Shown in pieces: positions 1 to 10,512 of a stretch of DNA of 32,563 nt. The notes under the pieces were generated by a model. The model was not told where the DNA came from. It ran no database searches and was given only the letters and a program-made list of their open reading frames with translations. Each line of letters opens with the position of its first letter. Position 1 is the stretch's first letter. The DNA comes from Byssothecium circinans (Eukaryota > Ascomycota > Dothideomycetes > Pleosporales > Massarinaceae). The stretch lies in contig ML976996.1 in assembly GCA_010015675.1 (NCBI GenBank), forward strand, positions 58,742 through 91,304, written 5' to 3'. The position numbers and the translations under genes were made by a program.

Positions 1-52
1 ATGTGGAGATATCGCGATTTTCTGAGGGGTGGCCGATTTCTGAGGGGTGGCT
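1..52. repeat. Short tandem repeat at the left edge (TTCTGAGGGGTGGC unit)
   Basis: The unit CGATTTTCTGAGGGGTGGC at about 15-33 is followed directly by CGATTTCTGAGGGGTGGC at 34-51, one T shorter, and a partial GGGTGGCTC lies just downstream at about 61-69. The repeat puts TGA stops into the ankyrin frame at 23-25 and 41-43. It therefore marks where the readable ankyrin frame begins, and may be the junction that broke the 5' end of that gene. Confidence 0.6.
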
Positions 53-943
53 CACTTCCCCGGGTGGCTCGGTACCCTGTACGCTAGCTTATCCATAGCC
101 TGTTTAATGGCAGAACTCAGGATCGTAAAAATGCTGATTGCGGACGGTGCGTCAGTCGACGAAGGAGACAGCATCGGACGACGTCCAATACACAACGCTC
201 TTCACCAGACTATCGATCACGTCAGGCTTTTGACAGACAACGGAGCTCAGTTACACGGGAAAGATGAATTGGGTCGTACCGTTTTGCACTTTGCTGTGGT
301 TAGTGGTCGCCTAGATGTTGTTCGGTATATTTTAGCGGAGCAAAAGGGCCTCGTGAACGAAAAAGATTGCGATGGCTGGACACCAATCTTTTGGGCGGTT
401 CGTCAGTATAGCCCTTGGAAAGACGATGCCTCCGAGCGCGGCTTGATCATAGATGAGCTAAAAGCCCACGGTGCCGACATTGACATGTGCGATAATGGAT
501 CCGATGGGAGTTGGACCCCATACAAAGTGGCAAGGTACTGTGGAATGCCACAAGAGATTCTCGAGCGTTTGAGAACAGACTCCAGCCAAGATGACCTCAA
601 AGAAGGCAGGACCCACCCCGACTTTTTTTGTACTATCTGTTTCCTGGTAAGTGGTGATGTATTATGACAAAATGTCCTGTCATGCTAACAAGCAACTTTA
701 TAGGCCATGCCCGGGATCTTCTACAGCTGCGTTCAATGTTCTCTTTACTATCTCTGTTTCAAATGCTACCGCTCCAGGCATACCGTTCATCCGGGACACC
801 GTTTCATTGCAGAGAACGAAGGAGAGGAATTTGAATCGAAGGCGCATGATGAAAGCGACGAAGAGGAAGATCTGCTCATTTCATCGTCAAGTTCAGAAGG
901 TAGTTTGTCAGATGATGGCACTACGGCTGGAATCCGGGAATAA
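47..943 (+). CDS. Ankyrin-repeat protein with C-terminal ZZ-type zinc finger, 5'-truncated
   Basis: This is the 3' part of an ankyrin gene. Two exons join in frame: 47-646 and 704-943. The 57-bp intron 647-703 has GTAAGT, a GCTAAC branch site and TAG. Counting from base 47, about four ankyrin repeats cover residues 9-146, including GADIDMCDN-type loops and an LGRTVLHFAVVSGRLDVV helix pair. A ZZ-type finger follows at residues 195-232 with C195, C198, C209, C212, C218, C221, H226/H229 and H232. The tail after it is acidic and serine-rich (DESDEEEDLL, SSSSSEGS). ZZ fingers usually bind proteins, and ankyrin-ZZ proteins are common in Pleosporales, often in expanded NACHT/ankyrin families; that link is family knowledge. 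No ATG starts the frame: base 47 is GTG, with TGA stops at 23 and 41 just upstream. The 5' end is thus missing, in an unseen upstream exon, or broken. It could be a pseudogene fragment. The finger is well supported; the gene start is not. Confidence 0.75.
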
Positions 944-1020
944 TTCCCTGTACGAGCAGTCAGGTCGCGGTTCGGATCATACTTGACATGCAACTTGATG
1001 ATTTTACATTTTGAGCACTG

Positions 1021-1026
1021 AATAAA
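1021..1026 (+). terminator. Possible polyadenylation signal of the ankyrin-ZZ gene
   Basis: A canonical AATAAA hexamer lies 78 bp downstream of the TAA at 941-943, on the same strand and at a normal distance for fungal 3' UTRs. The assignment rests on motif and position only. Confidence 0.4.
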
Positions 1027-1285
1027 AGCCCTATCCGTATCAATTTCAATGTTATGCATTAAATGCCTCACCCTTGGTCATGCACTGGTGAGAAGAGATA
1101 TGAGACTACCTTGGCTAGTGGCAGTCAGTTTACACAATTTCACTGAGGCAAACGGAAAGACCGTGTTAAGATATTTTCCGAGTAACGTGTTAGAAGAGGC
1201 TAAGAATATAAATTTCTTATCGTTTTATGTTATTGGCCTACAATGGGTTCAAGCAACATGAAAGCGACTATTTTGGTATGCGATA

Positions 1286-1299
1286 CAGTCACGTGACTG
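1286..1299. repeat. Perfect 14-bp palindrome CAGTCACGTGACTG beside a TA
   Basis: CAGTCAC is followed by its exact reverse complement GTGACTG and preceded by TA at 1284-1285. The centre CACGTG is an E-box. This could be a bHLH site, or the tip of a Tc1/mariner/pogo-type terminal repeat, since those insert at TA. I found no matching opposite end in the window, so neither reading is established. Confidence 0.35.
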
Positions 1300-1700
1300 G
1301 ATATTTCACCACCGACCCTGCGGCGGGCGTGTGACTTTTAGATCCATAATTATCTAAAAATCCTTATAAATAGCCTACGTTAATTCTTTCTAAGGCTGCT
1401 ATTCTTAATGGACGAGGCTGCTAATTCTTTTAGTGAGGGGAGGTAAGTACAATCTGCGTGGGGATGATGAGATATTTGGTACAACCGCGATGGTGTATAC
1501 TCCCTGTAAGGAACTTCGGCAGTTTGGAACAACTGAAAGAATAAACAGATCCAAGCAGGAATTATCAGCCCATTCAAGCGAGGCCAACTAAGGAAGACCC
1601 GTTCAGAATTGTTTTGTGACTGATGCCTGCCTAAGAAGCATTGCTCTCAAGATCAACCCCATGAATTCCACCTTCCCGCCCTGGACAAGCTCATATAGCA

Positions 1701-2419
1701 TTATTTGCGGCCAAACAACCATCTTAATCCCCCTCGCTTATGCACCTGCCAATACGAAATGCACGAAATAATGAGTGCGCAAAAAGTGGTGCCAGCGGTG
1801 ATCTCGCGCGAGGTTTTCTATATCAGAATTAGTATAATAAGTGTGGCAGGGGCGAGAAGTGTCTTACCAGATCCTCGCAAGCCTTGATCGCCCAAATTCC
1901 CTCTTTCTCCCCAAAGAAAGTCTTCATAGTGCACGCCCAAGCTTCCCGCGTGAACATCCTCCCACTACTGCCATAGATCCCATCAACAAACGTAACGTCA
2001 TCCTTGCTGCCTATCTTCGCCTCATCTTTCTCCTGTAGTATGATCCATGCAACTAAGCACCCAATCTGTCCCAAAAGGTTCACGGCCGCAGGTCCCATGA
2101 CGCTCCATCCCACGAAGGAGTCGCCCTTTCTCACCCGTAGATGTCTTACGAGCGCCATGCCGGCCGCGACCATCAACGAGCTCAGAATCGAAATGTAGGA
2201 TGACGCGAGAACCGCATCGTCGGAGCTTCTAATTAAACCGATCGTAAGTGTCTTCGGACCGGAAGGTCCGGCGTCGATTTGCTTTGTGCCGAGAGTTATT
2301 GAGGGGACGAAGACGTTGGTGAAGTGTATCGCCACCACGGCGATGGGGACGCCGAAGAGAAGAGTAAAGAGGGATATGCCGGCTGTGTAGGGGAGTTCGT
2401 GGTGATTGTTGAGAGACAT
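1701..2419 (-). CDS. Four-transmembrane protein of unknown function
   Basis: Two exons on the minus strand: 2419-1868 and 1817-1701. The 50-bp intron 1867-1818 has GTAAGA, an ATACTAAT branch site and ATATAG. Splicing replaces a premature end with a 38-residue tail carrying a fourth hydrophobic segment and the stop TAA at 1703-1701, giving 222 aa. I chose the ATG at 2419 (AGCAATGTC); an upstream in-frame ATG at 2491 would add 24 residues. Predicted membrane segments are at about 13-35, 70-92, 103-128 and 190-207. A soluble loop at about 130-188 contains FVDGIYGSSGRMFTREAW. The C-terminus is basic (HKRGGLRWLFGRK), which suggests it faces the cytosol. I recognise no named family; it resembles the many lineage-restricted membrane proteins of Dothideomycetes. 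The structure is well supported by frame and splice sites; the function is unknown. Confidence 0.75.
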
Positions 2420-2611
2420 TGCTTTTGCGGTATTGGTTCTATTACGCTGAGAGATCAATAGTGTTGGTATGATATATGGAAGTGAGAACAAGAGCTATGG
2501 AGTGTGTAGATATTTTGCGTGAACAGAAGCCGAAATCCAACTTTATGTATTGAGAGAAGATGTTGGAATAAGCCTCACATGCACAGCCCTATCGCTATGA
2601 GAAAGTGCCTG

Positions 2612-2651
2612 CGGTCGGTATACATACGGTCGGAATAGTGTTGGCCGACCG
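2612..2651. repeat. Cluster of three CGGTCGG/CCGACCG motifs
   Basis: CGGTCGG occurs at 2612-2618 and 2627-2633, with its exact reverse complement CCGACCG at 2645-2651. The direct pair starts 15 bp apart, and the inverted pair is separated by 11 bp. CGG-spacer-CCG arrangements are typical of fungal Zn2Cys6 regulator sites. The cluster lies about 190-230 bp upstream of the membrane-protein start. A regulatory role is inference. Confidence 0.3.
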
Positions 2652-4390
2652 GTCCATTGAAGCCAGTCATTGGTCACTTAGGCGACACTGCCTCTCAAGC
2701 TAGCTCTTTTGGGAAAAGCCACTGAAGCCCGACGGTAACAAAGTCGTGCGGTAAATGGCTTGACCGACTAAGATGTTCGCAAGTCCAACCGGCATTGACT
2801 CAGGCCCTTTTGCATCGTCTGGAGCGAGGAATCGCTGCGCCGTGCGCTCGTCGCAAATTGATATTTGTTCTATCACAGTGGCTGAATGCTAACATTAAGG
2901 ACTCAATGCGGATAACTACCAGCCGGCCTTTTTTGTGAAAGTCCTGGATAGAACCGTTGCCATACATTCCTCAGCCCCCATTCCACGCCTTTCTGCGATG
3001 TTTTTGTCCAATGATATAACGGCCACGTTCCAAAGTACCAAGGCACAATAGCGCTGATCGATGAGTTGACTCAAGTCTCTGAAGATTGAAGAAACGAGAC
3101 ACTTGATATACTTTGTGCTCGTGCCAGTAGGAATTTGCGTAACCTGTTCGACTATAAGAAGGCTGCCATAGTGAAACTAGTTTTGAGAGTTCCCCAACCT
3201 ACACAAAGATTAGCAGCAGCTTTCGGCAAACGTATGTGTGTGTACAATATTCAAAAAGGTGTAAAAGGCTACGTGTCAGAAGTCTTGTGAACCTTCTATA
3301 ACTTGAGTCTTGTAAAGTGTTGATTTCTGGTCCATTGCTGTAGGAAAGTATTCATCTTTATTGACCTTTCCCCTCTCCTCGATCCGATTGCCGCTCGTAA
3401 GATAGAGAATTGAGTTTCCAATACAGACAATTATCCTAAAATTGGGAAGTTGGTGTCGCCATTGCATGGTGTATTGACATGAAAGCGTGAGAGTGTGGGG
3501 AAGGAAAGGCGCAGCTGCTTATCTGATACCTAGCTATCACTAGCGTGCCTCACGTCTCACCTTTCTTCCAACGCCTTCCCGTCTCGTCATCCATCACTCA
3601 ATCATCCAATTTGCTTCGCTCATTATCCAGCTTACTTTCTTTTGGCAACACTGCCACTTTTTCAATCCTCCCAAAAGCGCTCGTGACCTTCGACCTGACG
3701 ATAACGGCCCCGAGCCCGGCGGCCTCAGAGCCCAAAAAGGAAGGTCATGAACTACTCACAATACCCATCACTTGGCATCGTCAGCGATCCCTATGTGTTA
3801 TCTTTTATTAATATTGTTTTCTTCGATGGGCCGCACTACACTACAAATATGTATTTGACAGCTTCACGCTAAATACAACGGTGTGGTGTGGGTAAGTGTA
3901 AGAGATAACTCCGCGCTCAGACAGGCTATCTCCTCCCATCTCCCCCGACTCATTCTTCCATGTAGAGCCTTACTCCCTCAGTTTGTGATTATCTCCATCT
4001 TACTCTACATATCGCGAATAGGGGAAATGTCTCAGCTACGTATTAGGAAGCCCGCAGAATGGTATGATTGCGCCATCAAATGCAGGACCGTCTCGCCTTA
4101 TACAGCAGGTGAGGTCTACACCGCCCAGTCAGATACCCGCAAATTATAGTGCCTAGAGATTATGGCACAGGGATGCAAGCATTGACTTGCCTAAACGGCA
4201 GCTTATCCTCGGTTTCTTGCATCTACAATCTCGCGATTAACTCTAATAGGCAGTCAAATTGTAGGAACCCGCTGTGCGGACAATCTCAACGGCCGAAACC
4301 ACCTCTGGCGTTACCGGAAGCGTGAATGGCGATACCTACAGTGAGTTACGTGGGGTCGGCGAATGCAGCCATTTTGAGGCACCGCAAAAG

Positions 4391-4396
4391 TATAAG
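4391..4396 (+). promoter_or_regulatory. TATA-like box of the fungalysin gene
   Basis: TATAAG within AAAAGTATAAGAGAGG lies 88 bp upstream of the ATG at 4479. Position and sequence fit a core promoter; there is no direct evidence of use. Confidence 0.4.
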
Positions 4397-4478
4397 AGAG
4401 GGATGATGAGCTTGGTTCTGAAGGTTGTTGGAGCAGCTCGTTCTTTCTCGACCACTACTACAGTTACTCTTTGGCAGC

Positions 4479-6441
4479 ATGCGTTCCTTTCTCTTGAGTT
4501 CATTGGCGGCTTTTGCCCTGCAGAATGCTTATGCCCACCCTGCTCATAGTGGCATATCGGTGAGCGATCGCATGCTCAGCAGGCGTGCGGTGGACCTCAA
4601 TAGTTTCCGTGGAAAGATCCCAGCCGGTAAGAACCTGCTTCAAGATGCCTTGTCCATGGACTAACTTCGGGATAGACTACAAGAACGCAGACAGCGTGGC
4701 TGAGGACCCGTCAATCAACTCCCTCACCAAACGCGCAGAACCCAAAGACGTCGCGACAGAAGTTGTCAAGAAAACCGCTCCTGGGGCGACCTTTCGTCTC
4801 GCTCCTGACTCCTACACGAGCGGGAGTGGTGTCTCCCATTTCTACTTCAAGCAGACCATCAACGGCCTCGACATTGACAACGCGGACTTAAACGTCAACG
4901 TAGCCAAGTCAGGAAAGGTCTTCTCTTACGGAAGCACTTTCTTTAAGGGCGAGGTTCCTTCAGCTTTGGCTAAGGAGCCCGCCGTCGACCCGGCCGAGGC
5001 CCTCCAGATCGCTGTCAGCGTCCTTCAGCTACCGATTGCTGCTGGCTCTGCTACTGCCAAAGCGGACGGAGAGAAGAGCTTCGTTATCGAACAGACTACC
5101 GGAACTGTCATTGAGCCCAAGGCTGCTCTGACCTATGTTCAAACTTCATCAGGCAGTTTGGCCTTGGCCTGGAAAGTCACCACCGACATTGACACCAACT
5201 ACCTGTACACATATGTTGATGCTACCGAGAAGGGTAAAATTCACCACGTGGTCGACCTCGCCGCAGATGCTACCTACGAGGTCTACCCCTGGGGACTCAA
5301 CGACCCCACTGAAGGCACCCGAGTCGTTCTCACAGACCCCTGGGACAACACCGCCTCCCCATTTGGATGGCACAGCACCGGTAGCCAGAGTTTCAAGAAC
5401 ACTTCCGGCAACAATGGTATTGCTCAGGACAACCAAAGAAACAGTCCCCAGACGGGGTACGGCAGTCTTCCCCGTCCTACTAGTGACAACCTCACCTTCG
5501 AGTACCCTTACAGTCCCACAGAGACTGACTACCGCTCATACATCGACGCATCTGTGACCCAGCTCTTCTACACCGCCAACACATTCCACGACCTGCTCTA
5601 CGTCCTCGGCTTTGACGAGTCGGCCGGAAACTTCCAAATAAACAACAATGGCAAAGGCGGCGCCGGCGAAATCTTCTGGTGGAACTCTCAAGACGGTGCT
5701 GGATTCAACAACGCCAACTACGCCCCCAGTGTCGATGGGCGGCCCGGACGTATCCGAATGTACATCTGGAACACAGGGTCCCCCTTCCGCGACGGTTCCT
5801 TCGAAGCCGGCATCGTGATCCATGAGTACACCCACGGTCTTTCCAGCCGTCTAACCGGCGGTCCCGCGAACACTGCGTGCTTGAACTTGTTCGAATCGGG
5901 CGGCATGGGCGAGGGATGGGGAGACTTCTACGCCACTGCGATCCGTCTCAAGGCCAACGACACTCGCGAGACCGACTACCCGATGGGTTCCTGGGCATCG
6001 GGCAAACCCAATGGTATCCGCGCCTATCCCTATTCGACGGACCTGACCACGAATCCCCACGTCTACAACGACGCCGATGCCCTCACCAGCGTGCACGCCG
6101 TCGGCACCATCTGGGCCACGATCCTGTACGAAGTGCTCTGGAACCTGATTGAAAAGCACGGAAAGAACGACGCCGCGAGGCCTACGTTCGATTCCAACGG
6201 TGTGCCTACCGATGGGAAGTATCTTGTGTTGAAACTGGTGCTGGATGGTCTGGCGCTTCAGCCTTGTAATCCGACATTCCTTACGGCTAGGGATGCTATT
6301 ATTGATGCTGACGAGGCGCTCACGGGTGGTGCGAATAGGTGTGAGATCTGGAGGGGTTTTGCGAAGAGGGGCGTCGGCGTTAACGCTAGGTATAGTGCTT
6401 CGAGGCGGACGAATGACTTTACGGTGCCTTCCGGCTGCTAG
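4479..6441 (+). CDS. mep: Extracellular metalloproteinase, fungalysin (peptidase family M36)
   Basis: A secreted zinc endopeptidase that degrades proteins outside the cell. Exons 4479-4626 and 4676-6441 are joined over a 49-bp intron (GTAAGA, GACTAAC branch, GATAG), giving 637 aa, close to the usual length of about 630. The ATG at 4479 opens a clear signal peptide ending near AYA-HPA (residue 19). Residues 20 to about 245 are the fungalysin/thermolysin-type propeptide that keeps the enzyme inactive during folding. The mature enzyme should begin near residue 248 ([13 protein letters not shown]). The zinc site is complete: HEYTH gives H432, E433 (catalytic) and H436, with the third ligand E462 in GMGEGWGDF. 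The zincin fold continues to the C-terminus (TVPSGC). A TATA-like box lies 88 bp upstream. Such genes are usually induced by protein as a nitrogen source, which is family knowledge. Starting at 4585 would remove the signal peptide and translate intron sequence, so that start is rejected. Confidence 0.97.
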
Positions 6442-9256
6442 GTCCGTTGAGCGTTTGGCATGACATGTTCATGGAATATATTGAATGATAATGTATTTTT
6501 TGTATGCAACTGTAACCTTCCCGCAGCATAAGTGCTCAGCGACACACTCCTTCCCCCGGTTTGGCTTCACTAGAGACGCTTCTACAATCTTGGTAGCTGT
6601 GAAATAGGATGTGGGTGATTTAAGGAGGCCCTTATCTCGTGCTATGCATCCTCTCCGGAGCAGCCAAAGCTCTTCATTCAATCCATTTCGGCCGAGAACA
6701 CTGCGAGATGCCCAAACAACGCAAAATTATATTTCGTCCGAGAGAATTTTATACAACTCCAAACCACCATAACATCGCTCTCTCCCACTCAAAAACCCTA
6801 CAAACCTCCTTCCTACACCCACACTAAGCCCGCGTTTCCTAAATCAAGCTTACCATCAGATAAAGCAATGTTCCCAAGACTACATACCCAGCATTAAACC
6901 ACCCATCCACCCTTTCTAGGAACTAACATCCCGTTAAACTAGAGCCTCAAAGGTGACGCACCCAAGCTTCTGAAACACGTGCGTGTGAAGGATTTCGGAC
7001 TGCGACAATTTTCGCATGGGTGCCTAGAGCTTGTATCCGGCCCTTGCTATCATCGGTAGGGGAATCTGTAAGGGAGAGAGGCTACGGACTTCGCGTTTAC
7101 TAGCACGTGATAGTGAGACGGGAGGACCCATGATACCATTCATTCAGCCCTTTTCTTGACGAGGCTTGAGCCCAGTGCCAGCACGCTGTTCTTGTAGACC
7201 GCTATTCGGGGAGTGTTTATGCGGTGATGGCTCGAGAGGGCTCGGGAGGGGCCGTGGTGGAATAGGGCCGGATGAGAGGTGGTGGATGCGACGAGGTGAA
7301 GTAGTACTGGATGAACAGGTTGCTGACATATGTTTTTCAAGTGCAGCGAAGGTTACCATGGTAAGGTCCTCACCTCATCGGCGCCGTTACTCGTTCGTTC
7401 TGCGGCTCTGCTCATCATCATGATCAACCCAAAACCCTTACCCATATCTCCGCGACACATCGCACAACCCCACGCCCTCGCCATCCGCACCAAAACAGAA
7501 CTCCGACACCGCCTCCGCACAGTAGACCAGATCCACACCCTCCAGCGGGTCCAGCCCGAAAGAAATCGTCCCATGCCCTTCTTGACGCAACCACCCACAG
7601 GGGAAAAAGCCACGTGCAGCACTCTCAGCAAGGCGGTCGGTTAATCAATCGCATACCATTTCCCAGGGGATATCTGCAGCGAAGTCCGTACTCAACCTCC
7701 CTCCCCGCGCTTAAACTCTCTCGCACTCGCACTCGACCTCGACCTCGACATCGTGGAAGCCACAAGAGCTAGTCCCTACTGTGATATTCGATATTCTCAA
7801 TGCTATATCTAGGATCTCCCTGTCCCGCTCTTTCCGGGGCATGCTTGGGTGACTGCGTCCACGGTGAGCGATCGAGAAAAGCGTTAGAAAAACGTGCTGA
7901 CAGACGCGCACGTGGCAGCCAAAGGTACGCGACCCCCTTGATCACGCCTGGCCCGCCCAAGCCCCCGCATCGATGTCTTCTTGAGGCCAAACAAAGACAG
8001 TTAAGGGCCAGCGGATCCGGAACAATTGACGGCATTTTTACTTGACAAGTTGACCTCAAAACAGGGTCTCGGGTCGGGCGCCGAAGGGCTGAGCTAGTGC
8101 GGAGCAGGGCAAGCGTGGGTTCGAATTCGGGGGATCCTTGCCTAATGGCATCTGGCATCTGTATTTCGCCTTGGGGGAGTGGGAGTGAAAGTGGGATCAG
8201 CGCGACGGCATCTCCCATTTCTTTGTGGTCTGCTTGCTTGGGTGCACTAGGGAATCTTTTTTGTTGTTTACCTTACCTAGGCGGGACCAGCCCAAGCACA
8301 AGCAGCAAATTTGCCCGACAGGCGAGATGATCGTCTTGCAGGCAGTGTAGACAAAGGACCGAACGAGGCGCTTCTATACGGAGTACTTTCCGTTCTGCTA
8401 ACCTAGTATGCATGCGCACTCTGCATCCCAGACATCGCTTAAACCTTGGAAGCTTTCCCCAGGTAACCCAATGACTACAACGCGGGAACAGATCCATCTC
8501 ATACCTGCCTTTCATACCAGATCTAATCCTGCTTAAGGTATCCAACCCGAAAAAGTCGTCTAGTGGAAGCCTGACCTGCGACACCACAAAAAGCTGTGCC
8601 AAACGCCAGTGACAGAACTTGAACAACAGTCCACCGCCGCAAGACGAATTCTTCAAGTAACAGCCCAGCCTCGGAAGCCGGTCGAACTGGGCAGCGGTAC
8701 AAAGGGAAGAAAAGGGTAAGTAATGGCTCCACGACTACTAAAAGGATAGGAGCCTTCTGAGCTCAAGTCCTTCCTTTGACCCTCGCCAATACTATCGTCC
8801 CGCGGGATAGAGTTGCGGGGATGAAGCAACACTTGTTGGTTGTGAAATATTCTTGCAGTTAGGCTGAGTCGTGTGCGTATGTTAAAAGATATGAGATGCA
8901 GTGATGCGAATGCGATGCGCCAAGGTCGAAGGGAAGGGGTATAGACACAGCCCAGGGGAAGAACTATAACAAGAGAACACGCGGCCAACTAAGCTTGCGA
9001 AAGTCTGAGCGACGTGCTTGTTACCCCAAAACAAGCTTGAAGCCTTCGAAATCATGGAAAGGGTGACATAGCGGGATATGAATACTAATTGTGCACAATG
9101 TCGTCACTACAAATTATGCTCTATGTCAAACATGCGCACCTCCCAACCAGCTAACCGTATGAACAAATAGCGCCGTACGCCCACCGCTCAAGCCGCCAAA
9201 ATTCCCTAGCTATGCCATCGAAAGAGTGAACGAGACGTGCCTCGATGCGCTTCCAA
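6442..9256. other. Gene-poor intergenic stretch
   Basis: About 2.8 kb between the protease 3' end and the ERD2-type gene 3' end. No ORF here shows a known domain, a signal peptide with a plausible mature part, or frame-preserving splicing. The longest are 149 aa (minus, 7769-8218) and 127 aa (minus, 8273-8656). Contents include a CTCGCA/CTCGAC hexamer run near 7719-7753. A tRNA-like GGGTTCGAATTC at about 8115 has no cloverleaf around it. Confidence 0.5.
7719..7753 (+). repeat. Short hexanucleotide run (CTCGCA)2(CTCGAC)3-like
   Basis: A run of CTCGCA and CTCGAC units ending in ATCG is visible directly in the sequence. It is a low-complexity microsatellite of no evident function. Confidence 0.5.
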
Positions 9257-10512
9257 TTACTTTGGGAGTCCGCTATGCTCCTGAGCATCTGCATCCACAT
9301 CATCATTCCACTCATCTCCTCCAGTTACCCCACTCTCATGACTCGCACTTGAGGCTGTGGCTGGGAGCGGTGCATCCAACCCATCATCACTATCGTCTTC
9401 AAACGCTGCCGGATCTGCCAGAGGTTGCGCTTCAGGGTCAAGGTTTCCATTATGGCTCTTCCTCCGGGGCGCATCACGCACATCTTCATCCGCCGAAACA
9501 GATATACCCCGTCTCCCCCACGCGTTCTTTGGCCGTCCATTCTGGGGCTCACGATGCGCGTTCATCTCGTCTTCAAAATCAAAGTCCACGCTCTTTCGTC
9601 CCGCAAATCTCCCCACGAGCCAGCCTCGACTGAGATCTTCGGAGTCCACCACGCCGCCTCTCCGTAGCTTGACGCGCTGGCGGCTGTAGTATACCCAGGC
9701 AAAGTCGATCATCAGGGCGGTCTGGATCGTTCCCCATACCCACGAGGTTGGGTCAACGTGGCCTTCTTTTGCACCGCGCTCTATCCAGTTCAATATATAC
9801 AGGAAACGATATATGCCGAGTGCGACGAGATAGAAAGAATCGATGACGGTCGGGACGGTAGTTTGGCGCATGAGGAGCAGTTGCGGGACAACGCAGACCG
9901 ACTCGAGGATTTGGGAGAAGACCCACATAATCTTCGAACAAAGTTAGCCAGTCCGCAGAGGAAGAGTGGAAGCACAGAATACCTTCATAAAAGTGTTCGG
10001 ACCCATAACCCACTTCTGGAAGATCAGATACCAAAGCGGCGTGATCGCAATACTGCCCAGTAGACAGTACATGCCAAACTTCCAAGCCTTCTCCCTTTCC
10101 CTCGTCCTCGCATACACGCTCGTCATTAGAAAGATAATGTACAGCGACGACAGAGTATAAAATATCTGGCCGGGGATTAGTCGCGGATCTTCGGGAGCAC
10201 TTCAACGTCCCAGGTTTGGGTAGGCATGCGCACCTTGAGCGAGAAGTTCCATCTGTGCATCCAGTCCTCCGTAGCCGAGGAGATGAATATGTCGAGATAG
10301 CGCGAGCAAAAAACGAGGATGTAGAGCGCTTGCGTGATGAGGGAGACGCCTGTTGGGCGCGTTGGTTAGCTTAGAGCTCTTGCGGATGGGAAAAGAGGTA
10401 TAGATTGGGCCGTACCCTCAGCGCTACTATTGCTGTGGATGGCCCATATTAAGATGAGCTTGGAGGTGGTGTGCGATACATCCCCTAGGATGTGGAAGAC
10501 GTTGAAGCCCAT
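9257..10512 (-). CDS. erd2: ER lumen protein-retaining receptor family (ERD2-like) with acidic C-terminal extension
   Basis: A seven-helix receptor of the family that returns H/KDEL-tagged proteins from Golgi to ER. Four minus-strand exons: 10512-10416, 10349-10234, 10165-9983 and 9931-9257. Introns are 66, 68 and 51 bp, all GT-AG and frame-preserving, giving 356 aa. Family hallmarks run in order: MGFNVFHILGD start, GVSLITQALY near residue 33, SRYLDIF near 48, YARTREREKAWKFG near 90, WVFSQILESVCVVPQLLL near 135, and ALGIYRFLYILNWIER near 168. The core ends near KLRR at 220-223, matching the length of about 220 of yeast Erd2. Residues about 225-356 form an additional hydrophilic tail rich in Asp, Glu, Ser and Ala (DFDFEDEMNA, EDDSDDGLDA). 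This probably faces the cytosol, where COPI and regulators act. The tail and divergent residues suggest the second ERD2-like paralogue of filamentous fungi, so ligand specificity is uncertain. Confidence 0.93.

Larger units (their letters stand above)
944..1700. other. Intergenic, convergent between two genes
   Basis: No convincing gene. It contains a perfect 14-bp palindrome (1286-1299), an AT-rich patch at about 1335-1400, and a 14-15 bp direct repeat (AGGCTGCTATTCTT at 1393-1406 and AGGCTGCTAATTCTT at 1415-1429). The short ORF at 1049-1261 has no family resemblance. The patch resembles an old, eroded repeat edge, but no element can be delimited. Confidence 0.5.
2420..4478. other. Divergent intergenic region between membrane protein and protease genes
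   Basis: About 2 kb serve as shared upstream DNA for the minus-strand membrane protein and the plus-strand protease. Three close copies of a CGGTCGG motif lie at 2612-2618, 2627-2633 and, inverted, 2645-2651. The ORFs at 3545-3811 and 3883-4149 are short, lack splice partners and match nothing I know, so I do not call them genes. Confidence 0.5.

Noticed and set aside
4585..4675. ATG at 4585 as start of the metalloprotease
   Set aside because: This frame reads through the 49-bp intron and lacks a signal peptide; splicing from the ATG at 4479 gives a proper signal peptide and normal propeptide.
5135..6159. Several open frames on both strands inside the metalloprotease
   Set aside because: They are shadows of a GC-biased coding exon and have no family features.
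8100..8135. tRNA-like GGGTTCGAATTC
   Set aside because: No acceptor, D or anticodon stems can be paired around it.
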